Shown here: piece after piece, positions 1 to 10,026 of the stretch | Numbering within the stretch: the stretch's first letter is position 1 | How the letters are laid out: each line of letters opens with the position of its first letter | NCBI RefSeq assembly: GCF_002811475.1 | Contig: NZ_NPDL01000008.1 | Span: 124,001-188,000, forward strand | Origin: Leptospira hartskeerlii | GTDB taxonomy: Bacteria; Spirochaetota; Leptospiria; Leptospirales; Leptospiraceae | Direction: 5' to 3' | Length of the DNA: 64,000 nt | Notes under the pieces: generated by a model | Database searches by the model: none | What the model saw: the letters and a program-made list of their open reading frames with translations, nothing else | What the model was told of the DNA's origin: nothing | Made by a program: the position numbers and the translations under genes

Positions 1-19
1 AGGACAGGTCCGAGGATAA
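1..19 (+). CDS. proA: C-terminal end of upstream gene, probably gamma-glutamyl phosphate reductase (partial)
   Basis: Only the last five codons lie in the window, reading Gly-Gln-Val-Arg-Gly followed by TAA at 17-19. The ending G-Q-[IV]-R is common at the C-terminus of ProA, the second enzyme of proline synthesis, and proB-proA lie upstream of nadD in leptospires as far as I recall. The identification is therefore context plus five residues and is weak. The gene would end 17 bases before the nadD start, consistent with one transcription unit. Confidence 0.35.
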
Positions 20-36
20 GGGACCTTCTCCATCTA

Positions 37-645
37 ATGAACTCTTCCAATCTGGTCGGAGTTTTCGGAGGGAGCTTTGATCCTCCTCATCTAGGTCATG
101 CAGAAGTTGCCAAAAGTTTTTGGGAAAATTTTCCGAATGCTCAAGAACTTCTGATCGTTCCGAACCATACTTCTCCCTGGAAACAGAATAAAAAAACCGC
201 GCCGGAACTCATCTTAGATCTTGTCCGAGTACAGTTCCAGAGCTTTCCGAATACAAAAATTTGGGACTGGGAAATCAAAAGAGAAACTCCCAGCTATACG
301 GAAGAAACTATTTTAGAACTTTTGAAAGTTCAATCTGGTGCCGAACTTGCCCTTTTGATCGGAGAAGACAATTATTCCGAATTCCATAAATGGAAAAACT
401 GGGAAAATATTTTGGATAAGGTCCATTATCTGTTAGTGTTCAGAAGATTTTCAGAATCCATTCCTCAAAATAGGAATCTGCAAATATTCCAAAATAAGAT
501 CGTATTTCTTCGGAACCGGATCATAGAAGCTGCTTCCGTAAATTTAAGAGAAGAACTTCCTAAATGTATTTTGAACAATAGGAAACCGATTGCATTGTCG
601 GATGAAGTGTGGGATATCATACTTAAGAATAGATCTTACACTTGA
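37..645 (+). CDS. nadD: Nicotinate-nucleotide adenylyltransferase
   Basis: NadD joins ATP and nicotinate mononucleotide to give deamido-NAD in the cytoplasm, a late step of NAD synthesis. The N-terminus has the nucleotidyltransferase signature G-G-S-F-D-P-P-H-L-G-H at residues 11-21, including the H-x-G-H catalytic pair. The C-terminal substrate motif, usually I-S-S-T-x-x-R, appears as A-S-V-N-L-R-E near residue 165, a modest departure. The length of 202 residues is normal. The stop overlaps the TTG start of yqeK, so the two are likely translationally coupled. The cluster nadD-yqeK-LCP-rsfS is a familiar bacterial arrangement, which supports the call. Confidence 0.95.
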   Translation: MNSSNLVGVFGGSFDPPHLGHAEVAKSFWENFPNAQELLIVPNHTSPWKQNKKTAPELILDLVRVQFQSFPNTKIWDWEIKRETPSYTEETILELLKVQSGAELALLIGEDNYSEFHKWKNWENILDKVHYLLVFRRFSESIPQNRNLQIFQNKIVFLRNRIIEAASVNLREELPKCILNNRKPIALSDEVWDIILKNRSYT

Positions 646-1259
646 ACAACCAATCATACTCACCGATGCTTCCAAATACTACTCCAGAGCAAATCATATA
701 TTTTACAGAAATTGTTCCGAAGGAAATCACCAAGACCCGCTGGGAACATAGCCTTAGGGTGGCCGAGATCGCAGAAGAACTTGCAACTGTTCATTCTCCG
801 AATGAAACCAAGGAAGCTTATTTAGCAGGTGTAGTTCACGATATTACCAAACAAAAAACCAAAGAATTCCATTTGGAACTCTTTGCAAAATCCGGTGACT
901 CTGAATCTCCAAAACTTCCAGAAGCTGCCTGGCATTCCAGGTCCGCCGTATATTATCTGGAAACGGAATACGGTTTAAAAACAAGAGCCGTTTTAGATGC
1001 AGTGAAACATCATACGCTTGGCGGAGAAGACCTCAAACTTTTAGATCATATATTGTACGCAGCCGACTTTTTAGGTTCCGAGTTTGCAGAAAGGCATAAG
1101 GAATATTCGGAATGGAGAAGCAAGGCCAAGGAAAATCTTTACTTTGCCGTTTTAAATAAGGCAATCCATACGATGCAGGGACTTTTTGATCATAAAAGAG
1201 AAATCCATAAAAGGACCATCTCTATGTATCATTTCGCCTTGGGGAAATTATCCAATTGA
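642..1259 (+). CDS. yqeK: YqeK-family HD-domain hydrolase (probable symmetrical Ap4A hydrolase)
   Basis: YqeK proteins are HD-domain phosphohydrolases that cleave diadenosine tetraphosphate. The metal ligands are visible: His36 in W-E-H-S-L-R, the His66-Asp67 doublet in V-V-H-D-I-T-K, His98 in A-W-H-S-R, and His123-His124 in V-K-H-H-T-L-G-G. The length is 205 residues. The start is a TTG that overlaps the nadD stop; an ATG eight codons further on (666) is the alternative, and neither has a clear Shine-Dalgarno sequence. Position between nadD and rsfS matches the usual order in many bacteria. Confidence 0.88.
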   Translation: MNNQSYSPMLPNTTPEQIIYFTEIVPKEITKTRWEHSLRVAEIAEELATVHSPNETKEAYLAGVVHDITKQKTKEFHLELFAKSGDSESPKLPEAAWHSRSAVYYLETEYGLKTRAVLDAVKHHTLGGEDLKLLDHILYAADFLGSEFAERHKEYSEWRSKAKENLYFAVLNKAIHTMQGLFDHKREIHKRTISMYHFALGKLSN

Positions 1260-1301
1260 CAGGGTTATTTTTTCTTTCTGAATGGAATCCGAGGCTTTGA
1301 T

Positions 1302-2450
1302 TTGAGTCCTAACAAACCGATTCGACCTTTTAATCTTTTTCCATTATGGATCGCGGCAGGCTTTCTATTTTTGGCATTGTTATTTTTTCTATTTCGTAAT
1401 TTCAGAAGGACCGGCTTGGACGAAAAGATCAGTTCAGGTAAACCGATCCATATTCTTTTCCATGCAGTAGGAAATGACGACGTATACGAGTTCGGATTTT
1501 TAGCGACGATCTTCCCTTCTCAAGAAAGAGTCGGCTTATTTTTCTTTCATCCGATCACTACATTCGAAGATCCGGAAGATAGTTTAGAACAAATTAAATC
1601 CAAAGCAACATCGGCAGTAAAAGATGCTGTTCAGGATATCTTAGGCTCTAAGCCGAATTATACAGTAAAGATCAACGCTTCTTCCTTCATTAAGATTGTA
1701 GATATCTTAGGTGGAGTGAATTTATACACTGATAATCGCACTAATAGAGTTTCTCCTTCCTATGTGAGAGAACCTGGTTTGTATTCTTATTCAGGAGAAG
1801 ATGCGTATGATTACGTTTCTTATATGGATAAGAAGGAAACCTTGGACTATTTGGATCGTATCAGCAGGCAAGAAAGCGCTGTTCTATCTATTTACGAAAC
1901 TTTGTATGAAAACAAAGAACTTCTGAATTCATTTTGGTCGGAGATGGTGTTCAATCTGATAGATTCCGATTTTTCCAAAGAGGATTTTTACACTCTTCTA
2001 AAATTTGCTACTTCTCATAGACTGGCATTCGGGATCACTGAACTCCCTGGGGAGCCAGCTTTAGATCCAAAAACAAGGCGTTTGTTCTTAACCGCAGACC
2101 CTGCGAGAGCTTCCGTTGCAGTTCGAAAATTTCATAAAGATGTATCTGCTGAAATTTTCACCGACGGAGAATACGCCAGAACGGAAGTATTAAACGGAAC
2201 TGATGTAGCCGGTCTTGCAAAAGATGTTAGAACTACTTTAGCGGATAAAAGGATTAAGGTCCTTTCTGTGGACAATGCCTGGACAAAGGATATCAAAAAA
2301 ACGGTCATCTTAGATCGTTCAGGAAACACCGCAGTAGCGGATAAAATTTCATCCATATTAGAAAAAACAAAAGTATACCATGTATTAAGAAAGGACCTAG
2401 GATTGGACTCTACCGTTCTCTTAGGATCCGATATAGAGCCTAAAAAATAA
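1302..2450 (+). CDS. LCP (LytR-CpsA-Psr) family membrane protein with LytR_C domain
   Basis: LCP proteins transfer glycopolymers from lipid carriers to the cell wall, although the substrate in a spirochaete is unknown. One membrane segment lies at about residues 14-33. An LCP-like domain follows (about 45-200, containing I-V-D-I-L-G-G-V-N), and a LytR C-terminal domain at about 290-380 begins near [11 protein letters not shown]. The catalytic arginines of the LCP domain are not obvious by eye, so activity is uncertain. The start is TTG with a GAGG sequence seven bases upstream. The stop lies two bases before rsfS, so the two genes are co-transcribed. Confidence 0.8.
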   Translation: MSPNKPIRPFNLFPLWIAAGFLFLALLFFLFRNFRRTGLDEKISSGKPIHILFHAVGNDDVYEFGFLATIFPSQERVGLFFFHPITTFEDPEDSLEQIKSKATSAVKDAVQDILGSKPNYTVKINASSFIKIVDILGGVNLYTDNRTNRVSPSYVREPGLYSYSGEDAYDYVSYMDKKETLDYLDRISRQESAVLSIYETLYENKELLNSFWSEMVFNLIDSDFSKEDFYTLLKFATSHRLAFGITELPGEPALDPKTRRLFLTADPARASVAVRKFHKDVSAEIFTDGEYARTEVLNGTDVAGLAKDVRTTLADKRIKVLSVDNAWTKDIKKTVILDRSGNTAVADKISSILEKTKVYHVLRKDLGLDSTVLLGSDIEPKK

Positions 2451-2452
2451 AT

Positions 2453-2830
2453 ATGAGTCCTTCTCCCAAAAATACCCCGGAAAACACGATGGAAATCCTG
2501 AAAACTATCTATAAGATCATGCAGGATAAAAAATGCGAAGAGATCGCGGTTCTAAACCTTGAATCCGTGCATTCATACTTAAGCTTCTTTTTGATTTGCA
2601 CTGTGAACTCCGCAGTGCAAGCAAATGCAGTAGCGAGAGAGATCAAAAAAGCATTAAAAAGTTTTAAATTACCTCATAAAGAAACGGATAAAACAGGAAC
2701 ATCCGCTTCTTCCGGTTGGACATTGCTGGACTATGGCGAATTTATAGTCCATATCATGACCCCGGAAAAAAGAGAATATTATAATCTAGATAGACTTTGG
2801 AGAGATGCAGAGCGAATAGAACTCTCTTAA
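2453..2830 (+). CDS. rsfS: Ribosomal silencing factor RsfS
   Basis: RsfS binds ribosomal protein uL14 and blocks subunit joining when nutrients are scarce. The 125-residue protein has the family's core: [11 protein letters not shown] near residue 27, the stretch F-F-L-I-C-T at about 47, and the C-terminal [14 protein letters not shown], in which the usual Asp-Tyr/Phe-Gly is present. An internal ATG at 2489 would give a 113-residue form and is an equally plausible start. The TAA stop overlaps by four bases the stop of the convergent gene on the minus strand. Confidence 0.93.
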   Translation: MSPSPKNTPENTMEILKTIYKIMQDKKCEEIAVLNLESVHSYLSFFLICTVNSAVQANAVAREIKKALKSFKLPHKETDKTGTSASSGWTLLDYGEFIVHIMTPEKREYYNLDRLWRDAERIELS

Positions 2831-4914
2831 TCTTCCACCAATTTTGCTCTTAAGCTAGACCAGTCCGACACTGGGAGTTCGCAGTGGAATCCTACGCAGA
2901 CGTATGCTTTCACTCCTCCTCCTGAATTTCTATTTCTTAGAAGTAAGAATTTTTCTCCATTCTCCTCCGCTTCCTTATCGTTAGCCCAAACAAGTACCGT
3001 TTCAGGTAAGAATAAGGATCCAACACCTTTCCATATCGGTAATAATTCTTCTTGAGAGGAATATACTACTGCAAGTTCTCTTCCGGGAGATTTTCTAAGC
3101 CATAAAGCGGAAAGCATACACGGATAATTCATCGGATAAGTTTCCAATTCAGGTTTGAAATACGAAAAGATTGAATCCGCATATTGTAGATATTTTTCCG
3201 AATCCACCACACCTAACTTGGAAAGAAGAACGAATACATTCGCAAAGGAACTATTGGCAGAAGGTTCGACTCCATCATATCCATCTACTGTTCTTCTAAG
3301 TAATGATTCTCCATCTATACCCGAATCAAAAAACACACCGGAAGGGCTTCTAAAAAGCCGGATTGCTTCCTCTGTATAACGGATCGCATTCTCCAAATAT
3401 CTAAACCCTTTTCCGGCTTGGAATAGGTATAAGGAAGCCAATACGAATTCCGCATAATCAGTGCTATACGCTAGGAACCTGGCCTCTCCTTCTCTAAATC
3501 TTCTAAGTAATCTTCCGTCCTCTCGGATCAGATTTTTTTCTAAGAATTTATATGTTTCTTCCGCTTCTCTTAATAGATCTCCGTCTCCGAATGCCATTGC
3601 GGCTTTTGTCAGTGCCTTGATATACAAACAATTCCAAGAGAATAGGATCTTATCGTCTCTAAGAGGTCTGATCCTTTCAGAACGTTTTTCTAAAAGTTTT
3701 TTTCTATTTCTGGAAACGATCTCTTCTAACTCGGAAGGCTCCAAACCATGAAGCCTAGAAAAATTCATCCTGAATGATTCATGCAGAATATTTTTCTCTT
3801 CGAAATTTCCTTTTTCGGTAATATTCCAAAATTCATCTAAAAGAGAAGAGTCTTGTCCACAAACTTCTCTCACTTCTTCTTTTGTCCATAGGTAGAATAG
3901 TCCTTCTTCTCCTTCCGAATCCGCGTCTTCCGCACTTGCAATTCCGCCACCTGATAATCTCATATCACGATGAAGATATTCGATCACATCGTAGGCATAG
4001 TCCTTGTATCTTTCTTCGCCTACCGCTTGGTAACATTCTACTAAAGCTTCCAAAAAGAGAGAATTATCGTACAACATCTTTTCGAAATGAGGAACCAACC
4101 AATGATGATCGGTAGAGTATCTACAAAGGCCTCCACCGATCTGGTCGTAGATCCCACCTTTCTTCATCGCAGTTAAGGTCTCCTCTACCATTTCGAGAGC
4201 TTTCGGTTCGCCGGTAGATTTATGATAACGTAATAAAAAGCTAAGCCCCATGCTAGGTGGAAATTTATTTACGGAATTGGATTTGAAGCCTGCATAATCC
4301 GGATCATACAATCGATCATATAATAGAAATCCATTCTCGAATACTTCCGATCCTGGAGAAGACATCTCGGTTGTTCCCGCAAGCGCTTTAGCTTCTTCAG
4401 ATTCTTTCAAGTGTTTGGTCAGATCTTCCGAAGCCTCGAGTAATTCTTCTTTTTTATCTTTCCATAAACCGGATAGAATTCCCAAAACTTCCGTGAAACT
4501 TTTTCGACCATACTTGGGAACTGGAGGAAAATAAGTACCACCTGTAATCGGCTTGCCTTCAGGTGTTAGGAACATATTCAAAGGCCAGCCTCCTTGCTGT
4601 CCCATGGCATGTAACGCATCCATATAGATCCGATCCACATCCGGTCTTTCTTCCCGATCTACCTTAATGGAAACGTAATCTCTATTTAAAACTTCGGCAG
4701 TCGTTTCATTCTCAAACGATTCCTTCTCCATTACATGGCACCAATGGCAGGTAGCATAACCGATGGATAAGAAGATCATTTTATTCTCGGATTTTGCCTT
4801 TGTAAATGCCTCTTCTGACCAAGGAAACCAATCCACTGGATTGGTAGAATGTTGGAGTAGATAAGGACTTTTTTCAGACGCGAGTCGGTTCAATTTTTTA
4901 TCTGGAGTTTTCAT
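2827..4914 (-). CDS. YyaL/DUF255 thioredoxin-domain protein (SSP411-like)
   Basis: This 695-residue protein has an N-terminal thioredoxin-like domain followed by a long alpha/alpha-barrel region like that of glycosidases and epimerases. The family is widespread but its biochemical role is not settled. The thioredoxin-like site is C56-H-W-C59-H rather than a classical W-C-x-x-C, which is the family norm. Conserved blocks are visible, such as N-P-V-D-W-F-P-W near residue 25, [11 protein letters not shown] near 112 and S-A-E-D-A-D-S-E-G near 326. No signal peptide is seen. It is monocistronic, convergent with rsfS and divergent from the TolC-type gene. Confidence 0.9.
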   Translation of the reverse strand: MKTPDKKLNRLASEKSPYLLQHSTNPVDWFPWSEEAFTKAKSENKMIFLSIGYATCHWCHVMEKESFENETTAEVLNRDYVSIKVDREERPDVDRIYMDALHAMGQQGGWPLNMFLTPEGKPITGGTYFPPVPKYGRKSFTEVLGILSGLWKDKKEELLEASEDLTKHLKESEEAKALAGTTEMSSPGSEVFENGFLLYDRLYDPDYAGFKSNSVNKFPPSMGLSFLLRYHKSTGEPKALEMVEETLTAMKKGGIYDQIGGGLCRYSTDHHWLVPHFEKMLYDNSLFLEALVECYQAVGEERYKDYAYDVIEYLHRDMRLSGGGIASAEDADSEGEEGLFYLWTKEEVREVCGQDSSLLDEFWNITEKGNFEEKNILHESFRMNFSRLHGLEPSELEEIVSRNRKKLLEKRSERIRPLRDDKILFSWNCLYIKALTKAAMAFGDGDLLREAEETYKFLEKNLIREDGRLLRRFREGEARFLAYSTDYAEFVLASLYLFQAGKGFRYLENAIRYTEEAIRLFRSPSGVFFDSGIDGESLLRRTVDGYDGVEPSANSSFANVFVLLSKLGVVDSEKYLQYADSIFSYFKPELETYPMNYPCMLSALWLRKSPGRELAVVYSSQEELLPIWKGVGSLFLPETVLVWANDKEAEENGEKFLLLRNRNSGGGVKAYVCVGFHCELPVSDWSSLRAKLVED

Positions 4915-4955
4915 CGATTTTAAGCTGTCTAGACTTTTACTTTAGATTTTTCGAT

Positions 4956-6653
4956 TTGGCAAATTCTTCCGAACCAAAAACCATGCTCCGTAGGAAGACC
5001 AACGACACTATGCTTAGGCCTGCAAATATTCCTTGGTTAAGGAAATTTTATCTGCGACTCTTGCTTGTCGGAGCTTTTGGTTTTCCAGCTTCACAGTTCG
5101 CCCAAGAGTTAGACCCTTCCCTTCAAAATAGACCTAGAGTTCTTAAACTCACGTTGAAAGAAGCGGTCAATTATGTCCTAGCGAATAATATCACAGTTAG
5201 AAACGCTGGGATGGAATTCGTGAAAGCGGATACTGCCGAGTTAAAAAATCTATCTCAATATGCATGGACGCTGGTCGGCGGTTTTTCGAAAACAAAAACT
5301 AATCTTCCTCTGAATAATAATAACGTTCTCTCCGGGACAAAGATCTCAAACGATCGGGTAAACGTAGGGATCCAGAAAAACTTCCAAACTCTGACTTATT
5401 TTAGCTTAGAACTGAGCCATACTAGATTTGACGCGGACGCATTCGAGACTCAGGCAGCTGCTGCGAGGCTAGGTGCAGTCGGTTCTTATTTAGCAGCTCC
5501 TCCTCAATACACGGATGCATTGACTGTAACTCTTGGTCAGGAACTTTTAAAGTATTCTTTCGGCCAAACTGAGAAGGAAAAACAAAAAGTCTTACAACAA
5601 AACGCGGTCATTCGTAGGGATGAGTTAGTTAATATTCTCGCACAGCTTGTAGTAAAAACTCTGGTAGATTATTGGAGTTTGAGTGTTTACGATTCTCAGG
5701 TAGAAACATTCGATAGATTAGAGAAGAATACCAAGAATATTCGGGATCTTACCGTAAGGAAACGTAATCTGGGTCTTTCCGAAGGATTCGAAGTCAATCA
5801 ATGGAATAGTGCTCTCACTCAAACTGAAAACAGTTTAGAAAGAGCAAGACTTGCTAGATCGGAAGCAGAAAGAAATTTGATCCGAGTTTTGAACGTAGAT
5901 CCAAGTTCTAAAATTTCAGGAATTACGGATCTCCAAGAAAGAGTACCGAACGATATTAATCCTACCAAAGATTATCAATACGCATTGGATCATAGAATTG
6001 ATCTAAAAAATTTGATCCGCCAAAGACAGATCGCAGAATTAGAACTGAAGATCAAAAATGCGGAAGATATGCCTTCTTTAAAGATTACTGGAAGTTATTC
6101 CACGAGAGGACAGACATTCTTAAATCCTCAGACAAACTATGTGAATCCTGATACCGGGATGATGTCTTTTAAGTATCCGGAAAAAACTTTAAATTTCGCA
6201 TTATCTTATCCTTTATTCGATACAGGGATCCAAACAGATATCAGAGATGCAAAACTCAAACTGGATATCTTGTCTAAACAAGAAACAGAACTTAGGACTC
6301 TGATCAAAGAAGAGTTGGACAATAGATATTATGCAATCGTTGCAGGACAGGAACTTTTAGAAACCGCAAACACTCGTAAAGAAGAAGCGGAGAAGTTCTA
6401 CAGAGGTGTCCAAGCGCGTTTCAATCAAGGAAGGTTTACCGCAGTATTAGTTAAGTCCGCTCTGGATGGTTTGATCCAAGCTGAGTTGCAAGTAGCTCAA
6501 GCAAGGATTAACTTTAATGTGGACATCATCCGCTACGAACTAGCGAGAAATTCAGTTTTCGAAAAGTTCGGAGTGAATGTGGATGAGATCGTAGACACGA
6601 TCATCAAAAACGAAGTAGCTAAAGCACAACAAGCTACTCCATCTAATAACTAA
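4956..6653 (+). CDS. TolC-family outer-membrane efflux protein
   Basis: This 565-residue protein is an outer-membrane channel of the TolC type. It has a signal peptide ending near F-A-Q-E, two long alpha-helical hairpin repeats, and the typical start of the mature region [14 protein letters not shown]. Asn/Asp-rich beta segments such as S-L-K-I-T-G-S-Y-S separate the helices. The TTG at 4956 gives a long N-terminal extension; ATG codons at 4983 and 5010 are alternatives, and 5010 gives the most ordinary signal peptide. No inner-membrane pump or adaptor gene is adjacent, so its partners must be elsewhere. Confidence 0.85.
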   Translation: MANSSEPKTMLRRKTNDTMLRPANIPWLRKFYLRLLLVGAFGFPASQFAQELDPSLQNRPRVLKLTLKEAVNYVLANNITVRNAGMEFVKADTAELKNLSQYAWTLVGGFSKTKTNLPLNNNNVLSGTKISNDRVNVGIQKNFQTLTYFSLELSHTRFDADAFETQAAAARLGAVGSYLAAPPQYTDALTVTLGQELLKYSFGQTEKEKQKVLQQNAVIRRDELVNILAQLVVKTLVDYWSLSVYDSQVETFDRLEKNTKNIRDLTVRKRNLGLSEGFEVNQWNSALTQTENSLERARLARSEAERNLIRVLNVDPSSKISGITDLQERVPNDINPTKDYQYALDHRIDLKNLIRQRQIAELELKIKNAEDMPSLKITGSYSTRGQTFLNPQTNYVNPDTGMMSFKYPEKTLNFALSYPLFDTGIQTDIRDAKLKLDILSKQETELRTLIKEELDNRYYAIVAGQELLETANTRKEEAEKFYRGVQARFNQGRFTAVLVKSALDGLIQAELQVAQARINFNVDIIRYELARNSVFEKFGVNVDEIVDTIIKNEVAKAQQATPSNN

Positions 6654-6665
6654 CAATAATATCTA

Positions 6666-7604
6666 TTAAGCTTTTGGAATAGAAGGGATTTCCAATTGGA
6701 TTGGCTCCCCTTCTAACGCTTTTAAAAATTCGATCAAATCCTTTTTGTCCTGATCGGAAAGTTCCGCAGGTTTTAACATTGGATCATGCACCGCTTTGGA
6801 ATGGCCACCTTCCGCAAAATGGTTCACTGTATCTTCTATCGATCCGAAAATCCCATTGTGCATGAATGTTTTCTTTTTGGTGACATCCCTTAATGTAGGA
6901 GTTCTAACCTTATCTTTGATCCCTGCAAGACCTGTCGTATGTAATTCAGAATCGGAGAAGTTTGGACCTTGGTGGCATTGGATACATTTTGCCTTGTTCT
7001 GAAAAACATTCCAACCTCGGATCTGAGCCGGAGTGAGCGCTGTATCTTCCCCCATTACAAATTTATCAAAGCTAGAATTTTTACTTACGATCGTTCTTTG
7101 GAAGGTGGAAAGAGCTAATACGATCCTTTCTGCTGAAATTTCAGGATCTCCATATGCCTTTTCAAATAGTTCCTTATAACCTTGGATAGAAGAGATCCTT
7201 TGTACAAGCTTTGTTTCATTCTGGAACATCAGTTTAGAATGTACTTTGTCTTTTACAAGATCTTCTAATTCTTTTGCTTCCGGATCCTTAAACACATCTT
7301 TATACAATGCTACATTGGTAAGAGAAGGAGCAGGATTATGGATCTTAGTACGAGGAAAACCTTCGGAGGGAGAAGCGGTATTATGACAGCTCGCGCAACT
7401 TACATCTTGGTTGAAAGAAAGTCTAGAATCGAAATATAAAGTTTTGCCAAGCTCCACCTTTTCTTGATTGAATGGGTTATTGCTAGGATGAATTACACTT
7501 TTAACAACAAATCCTTCCAATTCACGGATTGGTTTCTTTTCCTTACATACAATCAATCCTAAGATCGAAACAAAGAAAAGGATCAGGAAAAAAATACGCT
7601 TCAT
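6666..7604 (-). CDS. Di-heme cytochrome c peroxidase (MauG/CcpA family), probable lipoprotein
   Basis: These periplasmic enzymes reduce hydrogen peroxide with electrons from c-type cytochromes. Two heme sites are visible, C70-A-S-C-H74 and C207-I-Q-C-H211, and the block R-T-P-T-L-R-D-V-T followed by F-M-H-N-G is characteristic of the family. The N-terminus is a signal peptide ending L-G-L-I-V-C, with Cys20 as likely lipid-modified residue, suggesting membrane anchoring. The length of 312 residues is normal. The gene diverges from the FAD oxidoreductase/ECF41 pair. It would need the c-type heme maturation genes found near 23-27 kb. Confidence 0.93.
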   Translation of the reverse strand: MKRIFFLILFFVSILGLIVCKEKKPIRELEGFVVKSVIHPSNNPFNQEKVELGKTLYFDSRLSFNQDVSCASCHNTASPSEGFPRTKIHNPAPSLTNVALYKDVFKDPEAKELEDLVKDKVHSKLMFQNETKLVQRISSIQGYKELFEKAYGDPEISAERIVLALSTFQRTIVSKNSSFDKFVMGEDTALTPAQIRGWNVFQNKAKCIQCHQGPNFSDSELHTTGLAGIKDKVRTPTLRDVTKKKTFMHNGIFGSIEDTVNHFAEGGHSKAVHDPMLKPAELSDQDKKDLIEFLKALEGEPIQLEIPSIPKA

Positions 7605-7707
7605 AGTTCCTAATCCAGGATGCTTAAAAGAATGCCTCTGTCAATCTCCTAATCAGAACCATTCCAAAAGTCGCCTGAGACCATTTCTCAAAGAAAATTC
7701 AAAACAA

Positions 7708-7734
7708 TGTCACAAGATATTACCCGCATTCGTC
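7708..7734 (+). promoter_or_regulatory. ECF41-type promoter
   Basis: The sequence TGTCACA at 7708-7714 is followed by exactly 16 bases and then CGTC at 7731-7734. This is the promoter motif described for ECF41 sigma factors (TGTCACA-N16-CGTC). It lies 24 bases before the ATG of the oxidoreductase gene that is co-transcribed with an ECF41-type sigma factor, so it is most likely the autoregulated promoter of that operon. Transcription should begin near 7740, which also rules out the upstream TTG at 7735 as a start codon. Confidence 0.85.
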
Positions 7735-7758
7735 TTGCCTTTAGAACCGGAGGCAAGT

Positions 7759-8946
7759 ATGTCAAAGAAAAAGGTATTGATCGTAGGTGGAGGTTACGCA
7801 GGGATCGCAGCGGCAAACAGATTGGCGCGCAAAAGTTCCGGGGTAGAAATTACTCTGATCACTGCAGAACCTACTTTTAGAGAAAAGATCAGAAACCACC
7901 AAGTGATCGCAGGAACCAAAGGAAAAGATTTCCAGATCCGAAATTTATTGAATCCGAAGGTAAGTCTTATCATCCAAAGAGTAGAAAGAATATCTCCGAA
8001 AGAAAACAAAGTTCTCTTAAATGATGGAACCACTTTCGAATACGATTACCTGGGTTATACAACAGGAATGAGAGCAGGAGATCCAGGAAGTAAGGGGATC
8101 AACTATTTCTCAGTAGCAAGTTTCCAGGATTCGGAAAGATTGCGAAAAGAATTAAGCAATCATCCTAATGCAAAAATTACCGTATTAGGTGGAGGACTTT
8201 CAGGGATAGAAGTAGCTACAGAACTCGCCGAAAATTATCCATTTGCAAAAATAACACTTTTGGATTCGGATAAGATCGGGAAAAATTTCTCACCTGGTGC
8301 AGTTCTCTATATGAAAGAAGTCCTGAAAAATCTACATGTGAACCTGATCGAAGGAGAAAGAGGAGAATATCTATTGGAAGATAAGATCAAAACTTCCAGT
8401 GGCACACAAGTCCTTCATGATTATTGCGTGATCTCCGCAGGTCTCATCGCCTCCGATCTGGGAAAAAATTCAGGTTTGGAATCCAATAAAATCGGCCAGG
8501 TTTACTTGAATAGGTACATGCAAGTTCCTGAATATTCCAATATTATCGGAGCAGGAGACGGAGTAAAGATCCCGGGAGAAGAATATTCTTATTTGAGAAT
8601 GGCCTGTGCAACAGCTCTTCCAATGGGAATTTACATGGGAGAAAGGATATCAAACTTATTAGGAAATAAATCTATAATAGGACAAAAACCTTTCGAATTA
8701 GCGTATGTAGGGCGTTGTGTAAGTTTAGGGAGAAAAGAAGGCCTGTTCCAATTCTTGAACTATGACGATAGTCCTAAGGACAAATTTTGGACTGGAAGAT
8801 TAGGAGCCTTCGTGAAAGAGCTTATTTGCAAATTCACAGTCTTCTCCTTTAAAGCCGAAAAATATTTCGATTTTTATGCGATCCCTCAACCTAAAGAGAA
8901 TACTTTAGTCAAACAAAACGAAAGATTAGCGACGATAGAAAAATGA
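7759..8946 (+). CDS. NAD(P)/FAD-dependent oxidoreductase, type II NADH dehydrogenase-like
   Basis: A two-dinucleotide-binding-domain flavoprotein of 395 residues. The FAD-binding G-G-G-Y-A-G-I-A-A lies at residues 9-17 and the second nucleotide-binding motif L-G-G-G-L-S-G-I-E-V near 143. A C-terminal FAD motif I-I-G-A-G-D-G is also present. It resembles NDH-2 and AIF-like proteins; the electron acceptor cannot be told from sequence. The ATG at 7759 is chosen because GGAGG lies five bases upstream and the ECF41 promoter excludes a longer form. The last four bases overlap the ATG of the sigma factor gene. Oxidoreductases are typical partners of ECF41 sigma factors. Confidence 0.88.
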   Translation: MSKKKVLIVGGGYAGIAAANRLARKSSGVEITLITAEPTFREKIRNHQVIAGTKGKDFQIRNLLNPKVSLIIQRVERISPKENKVLLNDGTTFEYDYLGYTTGMRAGDPGSKGINYFSVASFQDSERLRKELSNHPNAKITVLGGGLSGIEVATELAENYPFAKITLLDSDKIGKNFSPGAVLYMKEVLKNLHVNLIEGERGEYLLEDKIKTSSGTQVLHDYCVISAGLIASDLGKNSGLESNKIGQVYLNRYMQVPEYSNIIGAGDGVKIPGEEYSYLRMACATALPMGIYMGERISNLLGNKSIIGQKPFELAYVGRCVSLGRKEGLFQFLNYDDSPKDKFWTGRLGAFVKELICKFTVFSFKAEKYFDFYAIPQPKENTLVKQNERLATIEK

Positions 8947-9938
8947 ATACCCAGGAAAGACTAGATCAATTTATAGAAAACAAAGGTTTGGTCTTTGGGA
9001 TCGCCTATAAGATGACAGGAAGCGTTGTAGAAGCTGAGGATATAGTGCAGGAGACTTTTCTGAGATGGGAAAAATCCAAGGAAGAAAAAATTAGATCTCC
9101 AAAAGCATTCTTATCCACTGTTGCAGCCAGACTCTCCCTGGATTCTCTCCGAAAAGCAAAAAGAAAAAGGGAAACGTATATAGGTCCCTGGTTACCGGAG
9201 CCATTGGCTCCGGAACCTATGGAAGAAGAGCTAGATCCTGAAACATTGGATCTAGCATTTTTGCATCTATTAGAAAAATTGAATCCGATCGAAAGAGCGG
9301 TATTTCTACTCAGAGAAAGTTTCGAGATGGGATACGATTCCATTTCTAAAGTTGTGGGGAAAAATCAGGAGAACTGTAGGCAAATTTTAAAACGAGCAAA
9401 AGAATCACTTAAATCGGATCGCAAAAAATACGATGCTCCCTCCGAAAAAAGGAAAAAGATTTTCCGTGATTTTTTACTCGCTTCTTCCAAAGGAAAACCG
9501 GAACTACTGGTTCCTTTTCTAAAGGAAGAGATCGTTCTTTGGTCGGATGGCGGAGGAAAAGTAAACGCCGCAAGGATCCCGATTATTGGAAAAGAAAGAG
9601 CTTCCCATTTTTATATTCGAACCGGAAGTAATAAGCTCAAATACACTTTGGATTTCTATTTTGGAATGGTAAATGGTGCGGAAGCTTTGATCGGTTATTA
9701 CAAAGATCAACCCGCTTATATGCAAAATTTCTTAATAGACGAAGATGGAATTTCCAAAATCTATTCAGTCCTAAATCCGGATAAATTAAAATCGATGGAG
9801 AACAAACAAAAGTTAATTGATGAAGGATTGATCTATCCTCTCGAAAACTTTTTATTATTCCCCCATACCTATCGCAAGAAGGTAGCAAAATGGCTAAACC
9901 CGGTTGCCAAATTAGTAAAATGGGCAATCGTAAGGTGA
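8943..9938 (+). CDS. ECF41-type RNA polymerase sigma factor with SnoaL-like C-terminal domain
   Basis: A 331-residue sigma factor. Region 2 is seen at about residues 15-75 (A-E-D-I-V-Q-E-T-F-L-R-W at 31-42), region 4 at about 105-160, and the linker holds G-P-W-L-P-E-P-L at 81-88, a hallmark of this group. The C-terminal SnoaL-like domain (about 170-290) carries D-G-G-G-K at 202-206 and N-P-D-K-L near 279, both diagnostic for ECF41. In this class the C-terminal domain replaces an anti-sigma factor and tunes activity. It is translationally coupled to the oxidoreductase and is expected to act on the promoter at 7708-7734. Confidence 0.93.
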   Translation: MNTQERLDQFIENKGLVFGIAYKMTGSVVEAEDIVQETFLRWEKSKEEKIRSPKAFLSTVAARLSLDSLRKAKRKRETYIGPWLPEPLAPEPMEEELDPETLDLAFLHLLEKLNPIERAVFLLRESFEMGYDSISKVVGKNQENCRQILKRAKESLKSDRKKYDAPSEKRKKIFRDFLLASSKGKPELLVPFLKEEIVLWSDGGGKVNAARIPIIGKERASHFYIRTGSNKLKYTLDFYFGMVNGAEALIGYYKDQPAYMQNFLIDEDGISKIYSVLNPDKLKSMENKQKLIDEGLIYPLENFLLFPHTYRKKVAKWLNPVAKLVKWAIVR

Positions 9939-10026
9939 AAAGCAATTAACATAGGATAATCTGTTTATCTATAGATACCTTTCTTCCTTTCTTGACTTGG
10001 ACTCGTTTTGGGTAGAAGATCCGAGT

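Noticed and set aside
7734..7757. Seven-base hairpin (CTTGCCT/AGGCAAG) that would hide the ribosome binding site of the FAD oxidoreductase
   Set aside because: The ECF41 promoter places the transcription start near 7740, so most of the left arm would not be in the mRNA.
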